From: Asaia bogorensis NBRC 16594
GTDB lineage: Bacteria > Pseudomonadota > Alphaproteobacteria > Acetobacterales > Acetobacteraceae
Direction: 5' to 3'
Assembly: GCF_001547995.1 (NCBI RefSeq)
Contig: NZ_AP014690.1
Span: 3,003,501 to 3,067,500 of the forward strand
DNA: 64,000 bases
The notes under the pieces: model-generated
Seen by the model: the letters and a program-made list of their open reading frames with translations, nothing else
Told to the model about the DNA's origin: nothing
Database searches by the model: none
In this document: in pieces, positions 50,907 through 60,822 of the stretch
Layout: every line of letters starts with the position of its first letter
Numbering within the stretch: the stretch's first letter is position 1
Program-made: the position numbers and the translations under genes

Positions 50907-53900
50907 TCAGACCGGACGCGTGGACTCCGGTGCAATGTCACGCAGACGATCCAGCAGGGCTACGAGCGGATGATCGAGCCGTGCCCCGCGGAAGCGCTTG
51001 ACCTGACTACGGCACGAATAACCGCTGGCCAGCACAATTTTCTCACCCTGTCTGTCCAGATGCGGCCCCCAGGACTGCTCGAAAATCACGCGGGACGTTT
51101 CCACATTGCGCGCTTCATGACCGAAGGTGCCGGACATACCGCAGCACCCCGTCTTTTCCAGCTGCAAACCAAGGCCAAGCCGCGCAAACAGGGCCTGCCA
51201 GTCTGCTCCCGAACCCGTCAGGGCTGTCTTTTCCGTGCAGTGCCCAAGAAACACGAAACTGGCCGCTGCTTGCGGAGCGTCCTGCATCCGGGGCAAGGCA
51301 TGCAACAGAAACTCCTGAGGCAGTTGCACCTCAGGCAGAGCCTCAAGCCCGGCAATCTTGCGGTATTCCTGCCGGTAGATCAGCGTCATGGCAGGATCGA
51401 GCCCGACAATCGGCACCCCGAACGAGGCCAGTATGCGCAGCCATGCGGCATTGCGACGCGCCTGTCGGGCAAACAACCCAAGAAAGCCATGCACATGCAG
51501 CGGCTTGCCGCAGGCCAGGCTCTCGGCAAGATAGACCCTGTAACCGCAGCGCGCCGCCAGCTCGATAAACGCCTCGACAAGGTGGGCCTCGAAATGACGG
51601 GTGAACAGGTCCGGCATCAGAATGACAGACCCTGCCCTCTCTGCCTCGGTCAGGGCCACCAGGCGCTCTGGTGTGGCAGGCTGCACGTGCCAGCGACGGC
51701 AGGTTTCTGCCAGTCCGCTGCGTGACAGAGACGGCATATCGACAAGGCCAAGCAGGGTTTTACCCAGCGCGGCCATCGGCTTCAGGCTGACCACGGCATT
51801 ATAGAGACGCCTCATACGCGCCATGAGTGGCAGGGTATATTCGATCAGCCCCACGACATAATCGCGCAGCGGGCGGGCATAGCGCTGGTGGTACAGATTG
51901 AGAAAGCGGGAGCGGAAATCAGGCACATCGACCTTGACCGGGCACTGGCTGGTGCAGGATTTGCAGGCCAGACAGGTGGCGAGACTGTCATAGAGCTGAT
52001 GCGAAAAATCGACCGGTGTGTTCTGCCTGCGTCGGAACTGCGCCGAGACGCGACTGAGCAGACTTGGCGTATGCGCCTCCAGCGCCGCCGTATCCACACC
52101 CGCGCCAGCCTGCAGGCGTAGCCACTCGCGCATGAGCGAGGCGCGCCCCTTGGGGGAGAAACGCCGGTCACGCGTTGCCTTCCAGGACGGGCACATCGGA
52201 TCGTCCTGATCGTAATTGAAGCATGCGCCATTGCCGTTGCAGTGCAGCGCCGTGCCATAACCCTGCCAGACCGGATCGGGAATCTGTCGATCCTGCGCCC
52301 CGCGCATCGGCACGTCATCAACACGCAAAAGCGGTGCTGAAGCGCCCGGAGGGGCTGCGATCTTGCCGGGATTGAGCTGGTTATGCGGGTCGAACACTCC
52401 CTTGATCTGTTCAAGGCAGGGATAAAGCGGGCCGAACACATCCGGCACATATTCCGACCGCACCCCCTTGCCATGCTCTCCCCACAGCAACCCGCCATAA
52501 CGGCGTGTCAGACGATGCACGGCGTCACTCAGGGGGCGAATCAGCGCAGCATCATCGGGGTTGCGCATGTCGAGCAGGGGGCGGACATGCAGCACGCCGG
52601 CATCCACATGGCCGAACATGCCGTAATCCAGCCCATGCCCATCGAGAAGCGCCCGGAACTCGGCAATGAAATCCGCCAGTTTTTCCGGCGGCACAGCGGT
52701 ATCCTCAACGAAGGGCTGGGGCCGCGCCTCCCCCTGCACATTGCCGAGCAAACCCACAGCGCGCTTGCGCATGGCATAGACCTGCGAAACTGCCGCGCGG
52801 CCTACGGCCAGCGTATGGCCACGGCGACGTACCGTCTGATCCTGCCGCAGATGCTCCAGAAAGCCCTCGACCTGCCATTCGAGTTCGGCCTCATCATGAC
52901 CGGCAAACTCGACCAGATTGAGCCCCTTCGCAGGGCCGGCCTCATCCTGCGGGAAATAGCTCTCGACCGAGCTCCAGACGAAATCCTGCATGGCAAGGCC
53001 AAGCACTTTTGAATCGATGGTCTCGATCGAGAGCGGCTTGAGCCCGATCAGCGCGCGCGCGTCGCGCAGTGCATCCATGAAACTGTCGTAGCGGATATTG
53101 ACCAGGATACTATACGGCGGAATGGCCAGCAGATTGAGTTTCGCCTCGGCCAGAAATCCGAGTGTCCCTTCCGATCCACAGAGCAGGCTGGTCAGATCGA
53201 ACTGTCCGGCTTCATTGCGCAGATGACGCAGATCATAGCCGGTCAGACAGCGGTTGAGTTTGGGGAACATCTCCTCGATCGTGTCGCGCTCACGATCATG
53301 GATCGACGCCACGCAATCATGGATCTGCGCCACGCGGGAACGACCCTGACGGCGGACCGCCAGTTCGCTCTCATCAAGCGGTGAGGTATCAAGCACGTCG
53401 CCACCCACGAGCACGGCCGTAACACCGAGCACATGGTCGCGTGTCTTGCCATAGGTGCAGCTTCCCTGCCCACTGGCATCGGTACTGATCATGCCGCCGA
53501 TCGTGGCACGGTTGGATGTCGAGAGTTCGGGGGCGAAGAACAGCCCATGACGGGCAATGGCCGCATTGAGCTGGTCCTTCACCACGCCGGGCTGCACCCT
53601 CACCCATTTCTCCTCGACATTGATTTCGAGGATAGCGTTCATGTGTCGGGACAGGTCGACCACGATGCCATCGGTGAGGGATTGGCCATTCGTGCCCGTT
53701 CCGCCGCCACGCGGTGCAATGGTGATACCGCGCCAGACGGGCTCGCCCGCAAGCCGGGCCAGTACGATCAGATCCTGCCTGTGCCTCGGAAAGACCACGG
53801 CCTCGGGGTGACGCTGATAGATGGAATTATCGGTCGCGTGGACCAGACGCGTGTCATGCGTCGTGCCGATCTCGCCCTCGAATCCCTGCTGACGCAGTGC

Positions 53901-53966
53901 CGTGAGGAAAGCGGCATGATCCGCCGCATTGCCTGGGGTCTTGTCGAGAACAGCAATCATGGTCAT
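50907..53966 (-). CDS. YdiJ-type FAD/Fe-S D-2-hydroxyacid dehydrogenase (D-2-hydroxyglutarate dehydrogenase-like)
   Basis: A 1019-residue protein, nearly identical in length to E. coli YdiJ (about 1018) and matching at TDNSIYQRHPEAVVFPRH, the FAD-binding PRGGGTGTNGQSL, FFAPELSTSNRATIGGMISTDASGQGS and the C-terminal ferredoxin-like ACKSCTSQCPVKVD. The order is FAD_binding_4, FAD-oxidase C domain, 4Fe-4S domain (CFNYD...MCPSWKATRDRRFSPKGRA) and a cysteine-rich CCG-type end. It oxidises D-2-hydroxyglutarate or D-lactate-like acids, passing electrons to the respiratory chain. It is probably monocistronic. Confidence 0.92.
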   Translation of the reverse strand: MTMIAVLDKTPGNAADHAAFLTALRQQGFEGEIGTTHDTRLVHATDNSIYQRHPEAVVFPRHRQDLIVLARLAGEPVWRGITIAPRGGGTGTNGQSLTDGIVVDLSRHMNAILEINVEEKWVRVQPGVVKDQLNAAIARHGLFFAPELSTSNRATIGGMISTDASGQGSCTYGKTRDHVLGVTAVLVGGDVLDTSPLDESELAVRRQGRSRVAQIHDCVASIHDRERDTIEEMFPKLNRCLTGYDLRHLRNEAGQFDLTSLLCGSEGTLGFLAEAKLNLLAIPPYSILVNIRYDSFMDALRDARALIGLKPLSIETIDSKVLGLAMQDFVWSSVESYFPQDEAGPAKGLNLVEFAGHDEAELEWQVEGFLEHLRQDQTVRRRGHTLAVGRAAVSQVYAMRKRAVGLLGNVQGEARPQPFVEDTAVPPEKLADFIAEFRALLDGHGLDYGMFGHVDAGVLHVRPLLDMRNPDDAALIRPLSDAVHRLTRRYGGLLWGEHGKGVRSEYVPDVFGPLYPCLEQIKGVFDPHNQLNPGKIAAPPGASAPLLRVDDVPMRGAQDRQIPDPVWQGYGTALHCNGNGACFNYDQDDPMCPSWKATRDRRFSPKGRASLMREWLRLQAGAGVDTAALEAHTPSLLSRVSAQFRRRQNTPVDFSHQLYDSLATCLACKSCTSQCPVKVDVPDFRSRFLNLYHQRYARPLRDYVVGLIEYTLPLMARMRRLYNAVVSLKPMAALGKTLLGLVDMPSLSRSGLAETCRRWHVQPATPERLVALTEAERAGSVILMPDLFTRHFEAHLVEAFIELAARCGYRVYLAESLACGKPLHVHGFLGLFARQARRNAAWLRILASFGVPIVGLDPAMTLIYRQEYRKIAGLEALPEVQLPQEFLLHALPRMQDAPQAAASFVFLGHCTEKTALTGSGADWQALFARLGLGLQLEKTGCCGMSGTFGHEARNVETSRVIFEQSWGPHLDRQGEKIVLASGYSCRSQVKRFRGARLDHPLVALLDRLRDIAPESTRPV

Positions 53967-54091
53967 GGCCGGTCATCCATCACGAGGGCACGCGCTGGCA
54001 CTGGATTAGCCTGAACCACCTTGGAACGATAGTGACGCTACCTTCATCACCGATGGCTGCCAGAACGGACCCGCCACCGATGACGCCCTGC

Positions 54092-54418
54092 TCAGGACCG
54101 TGTCAGAACCACCAGCGCCCGCCTTTCCTGCGCGATCCCTGAGCGCAGATGCCCGTGAGCACAGAGCGCCTCGCCTTCATGCTCCAGATACATCGCCTGA
54201 TTGATGATCGGCGCCGAAGCCGCCGCAGTCTGCCGCAGCGTGCGATGCACCTTGCGGGCCAAAGTACGGCAATAATCCAGCGTATCGCTGGTGACAGCCA
54301 TAGGCACGGCCTCATGCACGGGCGCCGTGCTGGCGCCCGGTATGGCATCGGCTCTGGCAGCGCCAGGCAACCCGACCGCGCAGGTCAGGCAAAAAAGCGC
54401 AAAGGCTGTGTGGGTCAT
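54092..54418 (-). CDS. Small secreted hypothetical protein
   Basis: A 108-residue protein with a signal peptide (about 1-23, cleavage near ARADA) and a short mature domain with two cysteines (DYCRTLARKV and GEALCAHGHLRSGIAQERRALVVL) that could form a disulfide. Small secreted proteins with a DYCxxL...C pattern occur in acetic acid bacteria; function unknown. It lies on the same strand downstream of the histidine kinase gene, with 120 bp between, and may be separately expressed. Confidence 0.7.
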   Translation of the reverse strand: MTHTAFALFCLTCAVGLPGAARADAIPGASTAPVHEAVPMAVTSDTLDYCRTLARKVHRTLRQTAAASAPIINQAMYLEHEGEALCAHGHLRSGIAQERRALVVLTRS

Positions 54419-54540
54419 AGAACCGGCACTAATTCAGTCCGTATTGCGCTCTCATGGGCTGCGAATGAAGACTTGTTTATGTAGTCAGTTTTTGGACCCG
54501 GCGTGTCAAAACAGCCCACAACGCCCGCTCTGTCGGCCTT

Positions 54541-55953
54541 TCAGCCCAGCCCGTTTTCCTCTACTGGCAGGCTGAGCACGACACGAAGCCCCCGCTGCAG
54601 GGGCTCGAGCGCCAATGCGCCGCCGTGTAGCTGCGCGACAGCCTGCACCAGCGACAGACCCAGACCGGCACCCGGTGTATTGCGCGCCTGATCGGCACGG
54701 AAAAACCGCTCGGAGGCGCGCAGCAGATCTTCTGCAGACATGCCCGGGCCTTCATCAGTCACGCTGATACGGACCAGATTACCGGAGACGCTGGCCCGTA
54801 GCGTGACCGTCGTTTCGGCAGGCGAAAACTTTATGGCATTGTCGATCATATTGGCCACGGCCTGCTGGATCAGGCGGGCGTCACCATGAAAGAGCAGGCG
54901 CGGCGGCAGATCGCACGCAATCTGCAGCCCGGCATCCTCGGCTGTCGCCTCATAGAGCTCGGCAATATCCTGCAGCGGCCTGATGAGATCGGTCGTCTCG
55001 AAAGCCGCGCGGCGTGCACCAGCCTCGATCTGGGCAATGCGCATCAGCGCATCAAAGACCGCCGTGACATGATCCAGATCAGCCACGGCGCGATAGATGG
55101 CGTCGTGCATCTCTTCGGTCGAGCGCGCATGAAGGGCAGCATCTTCCAGACGATTACGTGCACGCGTGATCGGCGTGCGCAGATCATGAGCGATGGAGTT
55201 GGAAACCTGCTTCACGCCTTCCATGAGCTTGGAAATGCGGTCGAGCATACGATTGATGGAATGGGCAACGAGATCGACATCGTTACCCACCAGAGGCATG
55301 CGCTGACGCATGTCACCATTGGCGAGCGCCGTGGTGGTACGGGCTATGGAGCTCAGGATGCGGCTGAAGATACCGCGCACAACCCAGGCACCACCAATGG
55401 CAAGCGCAGTCACCATGAGCCATGACCACAGGAAGGTTTCTGTCAGCACCCGGCGGAGGATATCCCGCCCCCTGATATCGCGCCCCACCAGCAATTGCAG
55501 GCCACCCGGCAGGACATAGGCATGCATGGCGGCTGAAGTCGTGTTGCCGGCCCGACTGATCTTGAGCGTATAAAAGCGGTCGGCCCGTTGTACCGCTTCG
55601 GGCCATGAGGGCATGTTGCCAGCCAGCCTCTGGCCACCCGGTGTGATCAGCAGATAGAGATCCTGATCCTCGACATCCTGATCGAGCCTGTCCTGAATGG
55701 CCCGTTGCAGGCTGGAAAGACCCCCCTGCATCCAGCGTTCTGCCAGACCATGCGCGTCGGCATCGACTGCCTGTCCCACCTCGCGCTCGAGCGCGCCGAT
55801 GGTGTGCCACCACAGAAAGGTCAGGAAGAGTGTGGCGGAAAGGGCAAAAACCAGCCCATAGCCCAATGAGAAGCCCAGCCCGGCTGAACGAAACCGCCAG
55901 GCGCGCTTCCACCAGACGCGAAGCAGGGGAAAGCGCGACAGGCTGAACCTCAT
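54541..55953 (-). CDS. Sensor histidine kinase
   Basis: A 470-residue kinase: two membrane helices (about 25-47 and 166-190) flanking a periplasmic sensor of about 120 residues, a HAMP linker, HisKA with phospho-acceptor H256 (SIAHDLRTP), and a HATPase domain with N-box NMIDNAIKFSP, G1 DEGPGMS and G2 GAGLGLSLV. It is transcribed after the response regulator and the DegP-like protease gene, so it probably senses envelope stress. The signal is unknown. The short 18-bp gap to the response-regulator gene indicates an operon. Confidence 0.93.
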   Translation of the reverse strand: MRFSLSRFPLLRVWWKRAWRFRSAGLGFSLGYGLVFALSATLFLTFLWWHTIGALEREVGQAVDADAHGLAERWMQGGLSSLQRAIQDRLDQDVEDQDLYLLITPGGQRLAGNMPSWPEAVQRADRFYTLKISRAGNTTSAAMHAYVLPGGLQLLVGRDIRGRDILRRVLTETFLWSWLMVTALAIGGAWVVRGIFSRILSSIARTTTALANGDMRQRMPLVGNDVDLVAHSINRMLDRISKLMEGVKQVSNSIAHDLRTPITRARNRLEDAALHARSTEEMHDAIYRAVADLDHVTAVFDALMRIAQIEAGARRAAFETTDLIRPLQDIAELYEATAEDAGLQIACDLPPRLLFHGDARLIQQAVANMIDNAIKFSPAETTVTLRASVSGNLVRISVTDEGPGMSAEDLLRASERFFRADQARNTPGAGLGLSLVQAVAQLHGGALALEPLQRGLRVVLSLPVEENGLG

Positions 55954-55971
55954 GGAGCTATATCATCCTGC

Positions 55972-56652
55972 TTAATTGGCGCGCAGGATGTAACCTGCAT
56001 TGCGGATCGTATGGATCAGCGCGGTTTCAAAAGGCTTGTCAACTTTCTGGCGCAGGCGTGACACATGCACGTCGATCACGTTCGTCTGCGGGTCGAAGTG
56101 ATAGTCCCACACGCGCTCGAGCAGCATGGTGCGTGTTACGACCTGACCGGCATGACGCATCAGGAATTCGAGCAGACGGAATTCACGCGGCTGCAGATCG
56201 ATCTTCTCTTCACCGCGCTTAACGGTGCGCGAAAGAAGATCCATTTCCAGATCGGCCACAACAAGTTTGGTCTGCGGTGCCTGTTCGGCACTTCCGCGAC
56301 GGGCCAGGGCCTCGACGCGAGCCAGAAGCTCAGAAAAGGCGAACGGCTTGGTCATGTAGTCGTCACCACCAGCCTTCAGGCCGGCAACGCGCTCATCCAC
56401 ATCGGCGAGTGCCGAGAGAAGCAGCACGGGCGTTGCGTTATTCTGGGCACGAAGCGTTTCCAGGATACGCAGACCGTCAATGCCTCCGGGCAGCATCCGG
56501 TCGAGAATAACGATATCGAAATTCTCACTGACCGCCAGAAAGAGACCGTCCTTGCCGTTATCGGCCTCCTCGACGAGATGCCCGGTTTCCTTCAGTCCCT
56601 TCACGATGAAGCTCCTGACGGTAGGATCATCCTCGACAAGCAGAATACGCAT
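55972..56652 (-). CDS. OmpR-family response regulator
   Basis: A 226-residue regulator: receiver domain with D8/D9, phosphorylation site D51, S80 and K102, then an OmpR-type winged helix (VVADLEMDLLSRTV to the C-terminal VDKPFETALIHTIRNAGYIL). It is the partner of the histidine kinase encoded 18 bp downstream. The DegP-like protease gene lies 120 bp upstream, and the three together form a CpxR/DegP-like unit. The predicted targets include the protease itself, by inference from gene order. Confidence 0.95.
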   Translation of the reverse strand: MRILLVEDDPTVRSFIVKGLKETGHLVEEADNGKDGLFLAVSENFDIVILDRMLPGGIDGLRILETLRAQNNATPVLLLSALADVDERVAGLKAGGDDYMTKPFAFSELLARVEALARRGSAEQAPQTKLVVADLEMDLLSRTVKRGEEKIDLQPREFRLLEFLMRHAGQVVTRTMLLERVWDYHFDPQTNVIDVHVSRLRQKVDKPFETALIHTIRNAGYILRAN

Positions 56653-56772
56653 GATCAGTCCTTGGCTTTGGCGGGGGCCGTGACGGGCAGGATCGCCCGC
56701 CCCTCACTTTGCAGTGACCTTATTATCTTTCAGTTACGCGCCAGAAGAAAGGGCGAAGAACGCAATGTCCGC

Positions 56773-57954
56773 TCATTCATCGGCATCTGCCGGGCGTTTC
56801 CCGATTGGAAGTGTCACTGTCACGGTCTTGCCCTTGCGTATTACCGTGAAAGTCACGGCATTTCCCGGCTTTCCTGCGGCGACGATACGCAGCAATGCAC
56901 GACCGTTTTCGACTGGAGCGTTATTGATGGCGGTAATCTTATCGCCCTTCATCAGGCCGCCCTTCTGCGCCGGACCATTGCGATCGACATCCACGAGCAC
57001 GACCGAACCGTCACCGTCATCGAGTGTGACACCCAGCCAGCCATGATCGACATGGCCTGTGCGGCGTATCTCTTCCACGATAGGGGCCACGATTTCCGAG
57101 GGAATACCAAAGCCGATCCCGACCGATCCCCCGGCAGGCGAAACCATGGCCGCATTAACGGCGACGACCTGGCCTCTCATATTGAAAGCAGGGCCACCGG
57201 AATTTCCCGGATTGATCGGCGCATCGAGCTGAAGGAAATCATCGAGGGAACCTGCCCCCAGATCACGCCCGCGCGCCGAGACGATACCGGCACTCACAGA
57301 CGAGCCGAACCCGAACGGGTTGCCCGCAACCAGGATCCAGTCACCCACATTCACCTTGTGGCTGTCTCCCCAGGTCACATAGGGCAGAGGCTTGGGTGAT
57401 TCGACCTTGATGACTGCGATATCGGTGAGGGCATCAACCCCCACGAGCTTGGCAGGCAGTTCCTGCCCGTTGGAAAGCGAGACAGTCACGTTATCGGCAT
57501 CACCGACCACGTGATCATTCGTCACGATGATACCGGACGGATCAATGATAAACCCTGAACCAGCGCCAAGAATCTCCTCCTGATGGCGCTGCATTTTCTC
57601 GCGATACCGCTTTTCGAGCGGTGTGCCCTTGATCTGGGCGGGCACCTTGCCCCCGCCTTCCGAGCTTATCTGTGTGATGGCAATGTTGACGACTGCCGGA
57701 ATGACACGCTGCACCAGCGGCGCAAACGAGAGTGGCCCCGACTGTACCAGCACGGGGGGCAAGGCAGGCGTTCCGTCCGGTACCGCCGCCTGGGCCGGAA
57801 TCTTCACCGCGCTGGCAGGGGGCACAGCGGGAATAGCCGGATGGCTGGGCTGCGGCGGCGGGTGTGGCAGGAATTTTTCCAGGAACGCCGGCAAGGCATA
57901 GGCCCTGTCAATGCCAAACCCGGCCAAAACGAGAAGGAGGAGAGCTTTGCGCAT
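56773..57954 (-). CDS. DegP/HtrA-type periplasmic serine protease
   Basis: About 393 residues: signal peptide with hydrophobic core LLLLVLAGFG, a Pro-rich linker, and a trypsin-like domain with triad H148 (TNDHVV), D178 (LTDIAVIK) and S252 (PGNSGGP). H to D spacing of 30 and D to S spacing of 74 match HtrA. One PDZ domain (about 280-390, GWLGVTLDDGDGSVVL) is visible, fewer than DegP, so it is closer to DegS/HhoA in build. It would degrade misfolded envelope proteins. It opens an operon with a response regulator and histidine kinase. The ATG at 57954 begins the signal peptide; a longer frame has an unlikely leader. Confidence 0.9.
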   Translation of the reverse strand: MRKALLLLVLAGFGIDRAYALPAFLEKFLPHPPPQPSHPAIPAVPPASAVKIPAQAAVPDGTPALPPVLVQSGPLSFAPLVQRVIPAVVNIAITQISSEGGGKVPAQIKGTPLEKRYREKMQRHQEEILGAGSGFIIDPSGIIVTNDHVVGDADNVTVSLSNGQELPAKLVGVDALTDIAVIKVESPKPLPYVTWGDSHKVNVGDWILVAGNPFGFGSSVSAGIVSARGRDLGAGSLDDFLQLDAPINPGNSGGPAFNMRGQVVAVNAAMVSPAGGSVGIGFGIPSEIVAPIVEEIRRTGHVDHGWLGVTLDDGDGSVVLVDVDRNGPAQKGGLMKGDKITAINNAPVENGRALLRIVAAGKPGNAVTFTVIRKGKTVTVTLPIGKRPADADE

Positions 57955-58184
57955 CAACAAACCACAGGCAGGGCAATATTCAGGGTCATGGCGGCACGAT
58001 AGCGCAGAAATGAAATGATTCCATCTCTCTTGCATCTTTACCCGCGACAAGGCGCCATCACCCGAAGGTGTGGGACCGACACTTCCAGAACGGGAAGCAG
58101 GATTGTCATTCTCCCGCGCCTTTGGCAGGACGACAGATTGACTATGCTGTGGCGCCATGAGGCGGGTTTTATCGAGGATTACAG

Positions 58185-59663
58185 ATGATTAGCGACTTCA
58201 TATTCGGGCGCGTCCTGATCATCGGAGACCTGCTGCTCGACTGCTATATCCACGGCTCGGTCGATCGTATCTCACCCGAGGCACCGGTGCCGGTGCTGCT
58301 GCGCGCCAAACACAGCAGCGTGCCGGGAGGGGCTGCCAACGTGGCCATGAATGCCGCAGCGCTTGGCTGTGCGGTCACGCTCGTCGGGCTGGTGGGACAG
58401 GATGGTTCGGCAAGGGAATTCCATCGGGCCGTGGGGCGCGAACCCGGCATCGATCTGGGCCATCTGGTTGAGGATCCCGACTGGGTCACCATCACCAAGA
58501 CACGTGTGCTGAGCGGCCGCCAGCAGATCGTGCGGATCGATGAAGAACCCTCGGTGCTCGTTCCTCCGCCGGTTCAGGAGCGTCTGATCGCCGCATCACT
58601 CGCTGCCATGGACCAGGCGGATGTTGTGATCTGCTCCGACTACGCCAAAGGCGTGCTGAGCAACGAGGTGCTTCAGGCCATCATTCAGGCAGCCAATCAG
58701 CGCGGCATCCCTGTTGTGGTCGACCCCAAGCGCCGGGATCTTTCGGTCTATAAAGGCGCGCAGCTTATCACGCCCAATCGCAAGGAGTTGGCAGCAGCCA
58801 CAGGGCTACCGGTCAACAGCGACACCGAAATCCATTTTGCAGCCCTTGCCGCACAGGAGCAGTTCGGCGGCGATGTTCTTGTAACACGCTCGGAGGAGGG
58901 CATGACCCTTCTTGAGCGCAACGGCCGCATGACGCATGCCCATGTCCCGCAATCCGAGGTATTCGATGTCTCGGGGGCCGGCGACACGGTTGTGGCTACG
59001 GTAGCAGCTATGATGTCGGCCGGGGCCGATCTGCGCACGGCCATGGTCATTGCCACCAATGCGGCGGCAATCGTGGTGGGCAAGCTGGGCACTGCGACCG
59101 TTTCACGCGCGGAACTCAGCGCCGCCCTCAAATCCAAGATCGACCGTGATGGTGTTATTGCCACTTTGCCCCAGGCCCAGGGAATTATCGAAGCCTGGCG
59201 TCGGCATGGTGCGCGCGTGGTCTTTACCAATGGCTGTTTCGATCTGCTCCACCCCGGGCATATCGCGCTGATTCATGCTGCGGCCAGGGAGGGCGACAAG
59301 CTGATCGTCGCGCTGAACAGTGACGCCTCGGTACGTCGTCTCAAGGGAGCAGAGCGCCCATTGCAGGACGAGCGGGCCCGCGCAACCGTCATGGGTGCGC
59401 TGCGCGATGTCGATCTGGTCGTCATCTTTGACGAGGACACGCCCCTTGAGACGATCTGCGCCCTCAGGCCGGATATTGTGGTCAAGGGTGCTGATTACAC
59501 TGAAGATCAGGTTGTGGGCGGCGAAGAGGTGAAATCCTGGGGCGGTCGCGTCGTTCTGGCCGATCTGGTATCAGGGCGTTCGACAACATCGATCGTTCGC
59601 AAGATGAAGGCTGGTCCTTCAACGACGACGAGCCCGGAACCAGTGAGTTTGAAACCTGAGTGA
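58185..59663 (+). CDS. hldE: Bifunctional heptose-7-phosphate kinase / heptose-1-phosphate adenylyltransferase
   Basis: A 492-residue protein matching HldE (E. coli about 477). The N-terminal kinase domain has a PfkB fold with GGAANVAMNAAALG and the SGAGDT motif; the C-terminal nucleotidyltransferase has HPGH at 356-359 in TNGCFDLLHPGH. It turns D-glycero-D-manno-heptose-7-phosphate into the bisphosphate and later the 1-phosphate into ADP-heptose, for LPS inner core. Divergent from the DegP-like gene, it heads a two-gene unit with the AGE-family isomerase (1-bp spacing). Other heptose genes are not in this window. Confidence 0.95.
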   Translation: MISDFIFGRVLIIGDLLLDCYIHGSVDRISPEAPVPVLLRAKHSSVPGGAANVAMNAAALGCAVTLVGLVGQDGSAREFHRAVGREPGIDLGHLVEDPDWVTITKTRVLSGRQQIVRIDEEPSVLVPPPVQERLIAASLAAMDQADVVICSDYAKGVLSNEVLQAIIQAANQRGIPVVVDPKRRDLSVYKGAQLITPNRKELAAATGLPVNSDTEIHFAALAAQEQFGGDVLVTRSEEGMTLLERNGRMTHAHVPQSEVFDVSGAGDTVVATVAAMMSAGADLRTAMVIATNAAAIVVGKLGTATVSRAELSAALKSKIDRDGVIATLPQAQGIIEAWRRHGARVVFTNGCFDLLHPGHIALIHAAAREGDKLIVALNSDASVRRLKGAERPLQDERARATVMGALRDVDLVVIFDEDTPLETICALRPDIVVKGADYTEDQVVGGEEVKSWGGRVVLADLVSGRSTTSIVRKMKAGPSTTTSPEPVSLKPE

Positions 59664-59664
59664 C

Positions 59665-60822
59665 ATGACCCACGCCAAGCAAGAAACGGCCCCCGCCATT
59701 CGGGATCAGTGGCGCGACTGGCTTGTCGGGCAAGCCCTCCCCCTGTGGAGCGAGGCCGGGTTCGATCCGTCACGCGTACTGTATCACGAACGTCTTGACT
59801 GGCAGGCGCGCCCCATCCGGCTCGATGCATCAAGACTCATGGTCCAGGCGCGGCAGATTGCGACCTATTGCCGCGCTGCTCTGGATGGCGTGTATGCCGC
59901 GGGGGATCAGGCGCTCGATTGCCTGGACCGGGTCGAAAGGCTCTATCACCGCACCGATGCCCAGCCGGGTTGGGTATTCTCGATCGACCCGGATAATCGC
60001 CCTGCCAGCACGAAACGCGATCTCTACGCCCATGCCTTCATCCTTTTCGCCTGCGGCTGGGCCATACGTTACGCAAACCGCCCAAAAGACCGGGCTTTGG
60101 CGCGCTGCATCGCTGATGAAATCGATCTGATCTTTTCGGCAGACAACGGTGGCTATCTCGACGCGATACCTGATGACGGGACACGACGCAGCCAAAACCC
60201 ACACATGCATCTGCTTGAGGCCTATCTGGTCGTCTTCGAGGCAACGGGCGATTCGTTCTACCTCGACAAGGCACGAAGCCTTGTCGACCTGGCCCGCACC
60301 CATCTGATCGACACACGGTCGGGGCTGCTCCTAGAATTCTTCGCCCCGGACTGGTCACCCCTCGCCCCGTATGGTGCCAATCAGGTACAGGCAGGGCATC
60401 TGTTTGAATGGTCCTGGCTGTTGCGCGATTTCGGTCGTCTGGCAATTGACGCTGAAAACGGGGCTGAGTGGCGCGAACAGACAGCCGCTTCACTTTTCGA
60501 GGCTGGCTTTACGCATGGCTGTGATCATCAACGCCGCGTCGTGTTGGACAGCATGAGCGACAGGCATGTGGTCCAGGAGCACTCGGCGCGGATCTGGGCG
60601 CAGACCGAGCTGTTGAGACTGCTCTACACTCCGGGACTGACACCCAAGACCGACGACGCAGGGCCATATGCTGCTGCCTTCCTGCGTATTTTTGCCCCCT
60701 CGCAGCTTGGCGGAGGCTGGGTCGACCATATCGACGCGCGGAGTGGCGCACTGGTCGACTACATGCCGGCAAGCTCACTCTATCATATCTATGGCGCAGG
60801 ACGCGAAATCATCTCTCGCTGA
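59665..60822 (+). CDS. AGE-family sugar isomerase/epimerase
   Basis: A 385-residue alpha/alpha-toroid enzyme of the N-acylglucosamine 2-epimerase group. Catalytic-region stretches are KRDLYAHAFILFACGWA, RRSQNPHMHLLEAYLV, GHLFEWSWLL and a C-terminal YMPASSLYHIYGA, including the histidines used by the family. Members include AGE, cellobiose 2-epimerase and mannose or mannose-6-phosphate isomerases. It begins one base after hldE stops, so it likely supplies or converts a sugar for surface glycans, but the substrate is inferred only. Confidence 0.87.
   Translation: MTHAKQETAPAIRDQWRDWLVGQALPLWSEAGFDPSRVLYHERLDWQARPIRLDASRLMVQARQIATYCRAALDGVYAAGDQALDCLDRVERLYHRTDAQPGWVFSIDPDNRPASTKRDLYAHAFILFACGWAIRYANRPKDRALARCIADEIDLIFSADNGGYLDAIPDDGTRRSQNPHMHLLEAYLVVFEATGDSFYLDKARSLVDLARTHLIDTRSGLLLEFFAPDWSPLAPYGANQVQAGHLFEWSWLLRDFGRLAIDAENGAEWREQTAASLFEAGFTHGCDHQRRVVLDSMSDRHVVQEHSARIWAQTELLRLLYTPGLTPKTDDAGPYAAAFLRIFAPSQLGGGWVDHIDARSGALVDYMPASSLYHIYGAGREIISR

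Noticed and set aside
56065..57399. 444-codon plus-strand frame
   Set aside because: It is antisense to the response regulator and protease genes, both of which have complete catalytic motifs on the minus strand.
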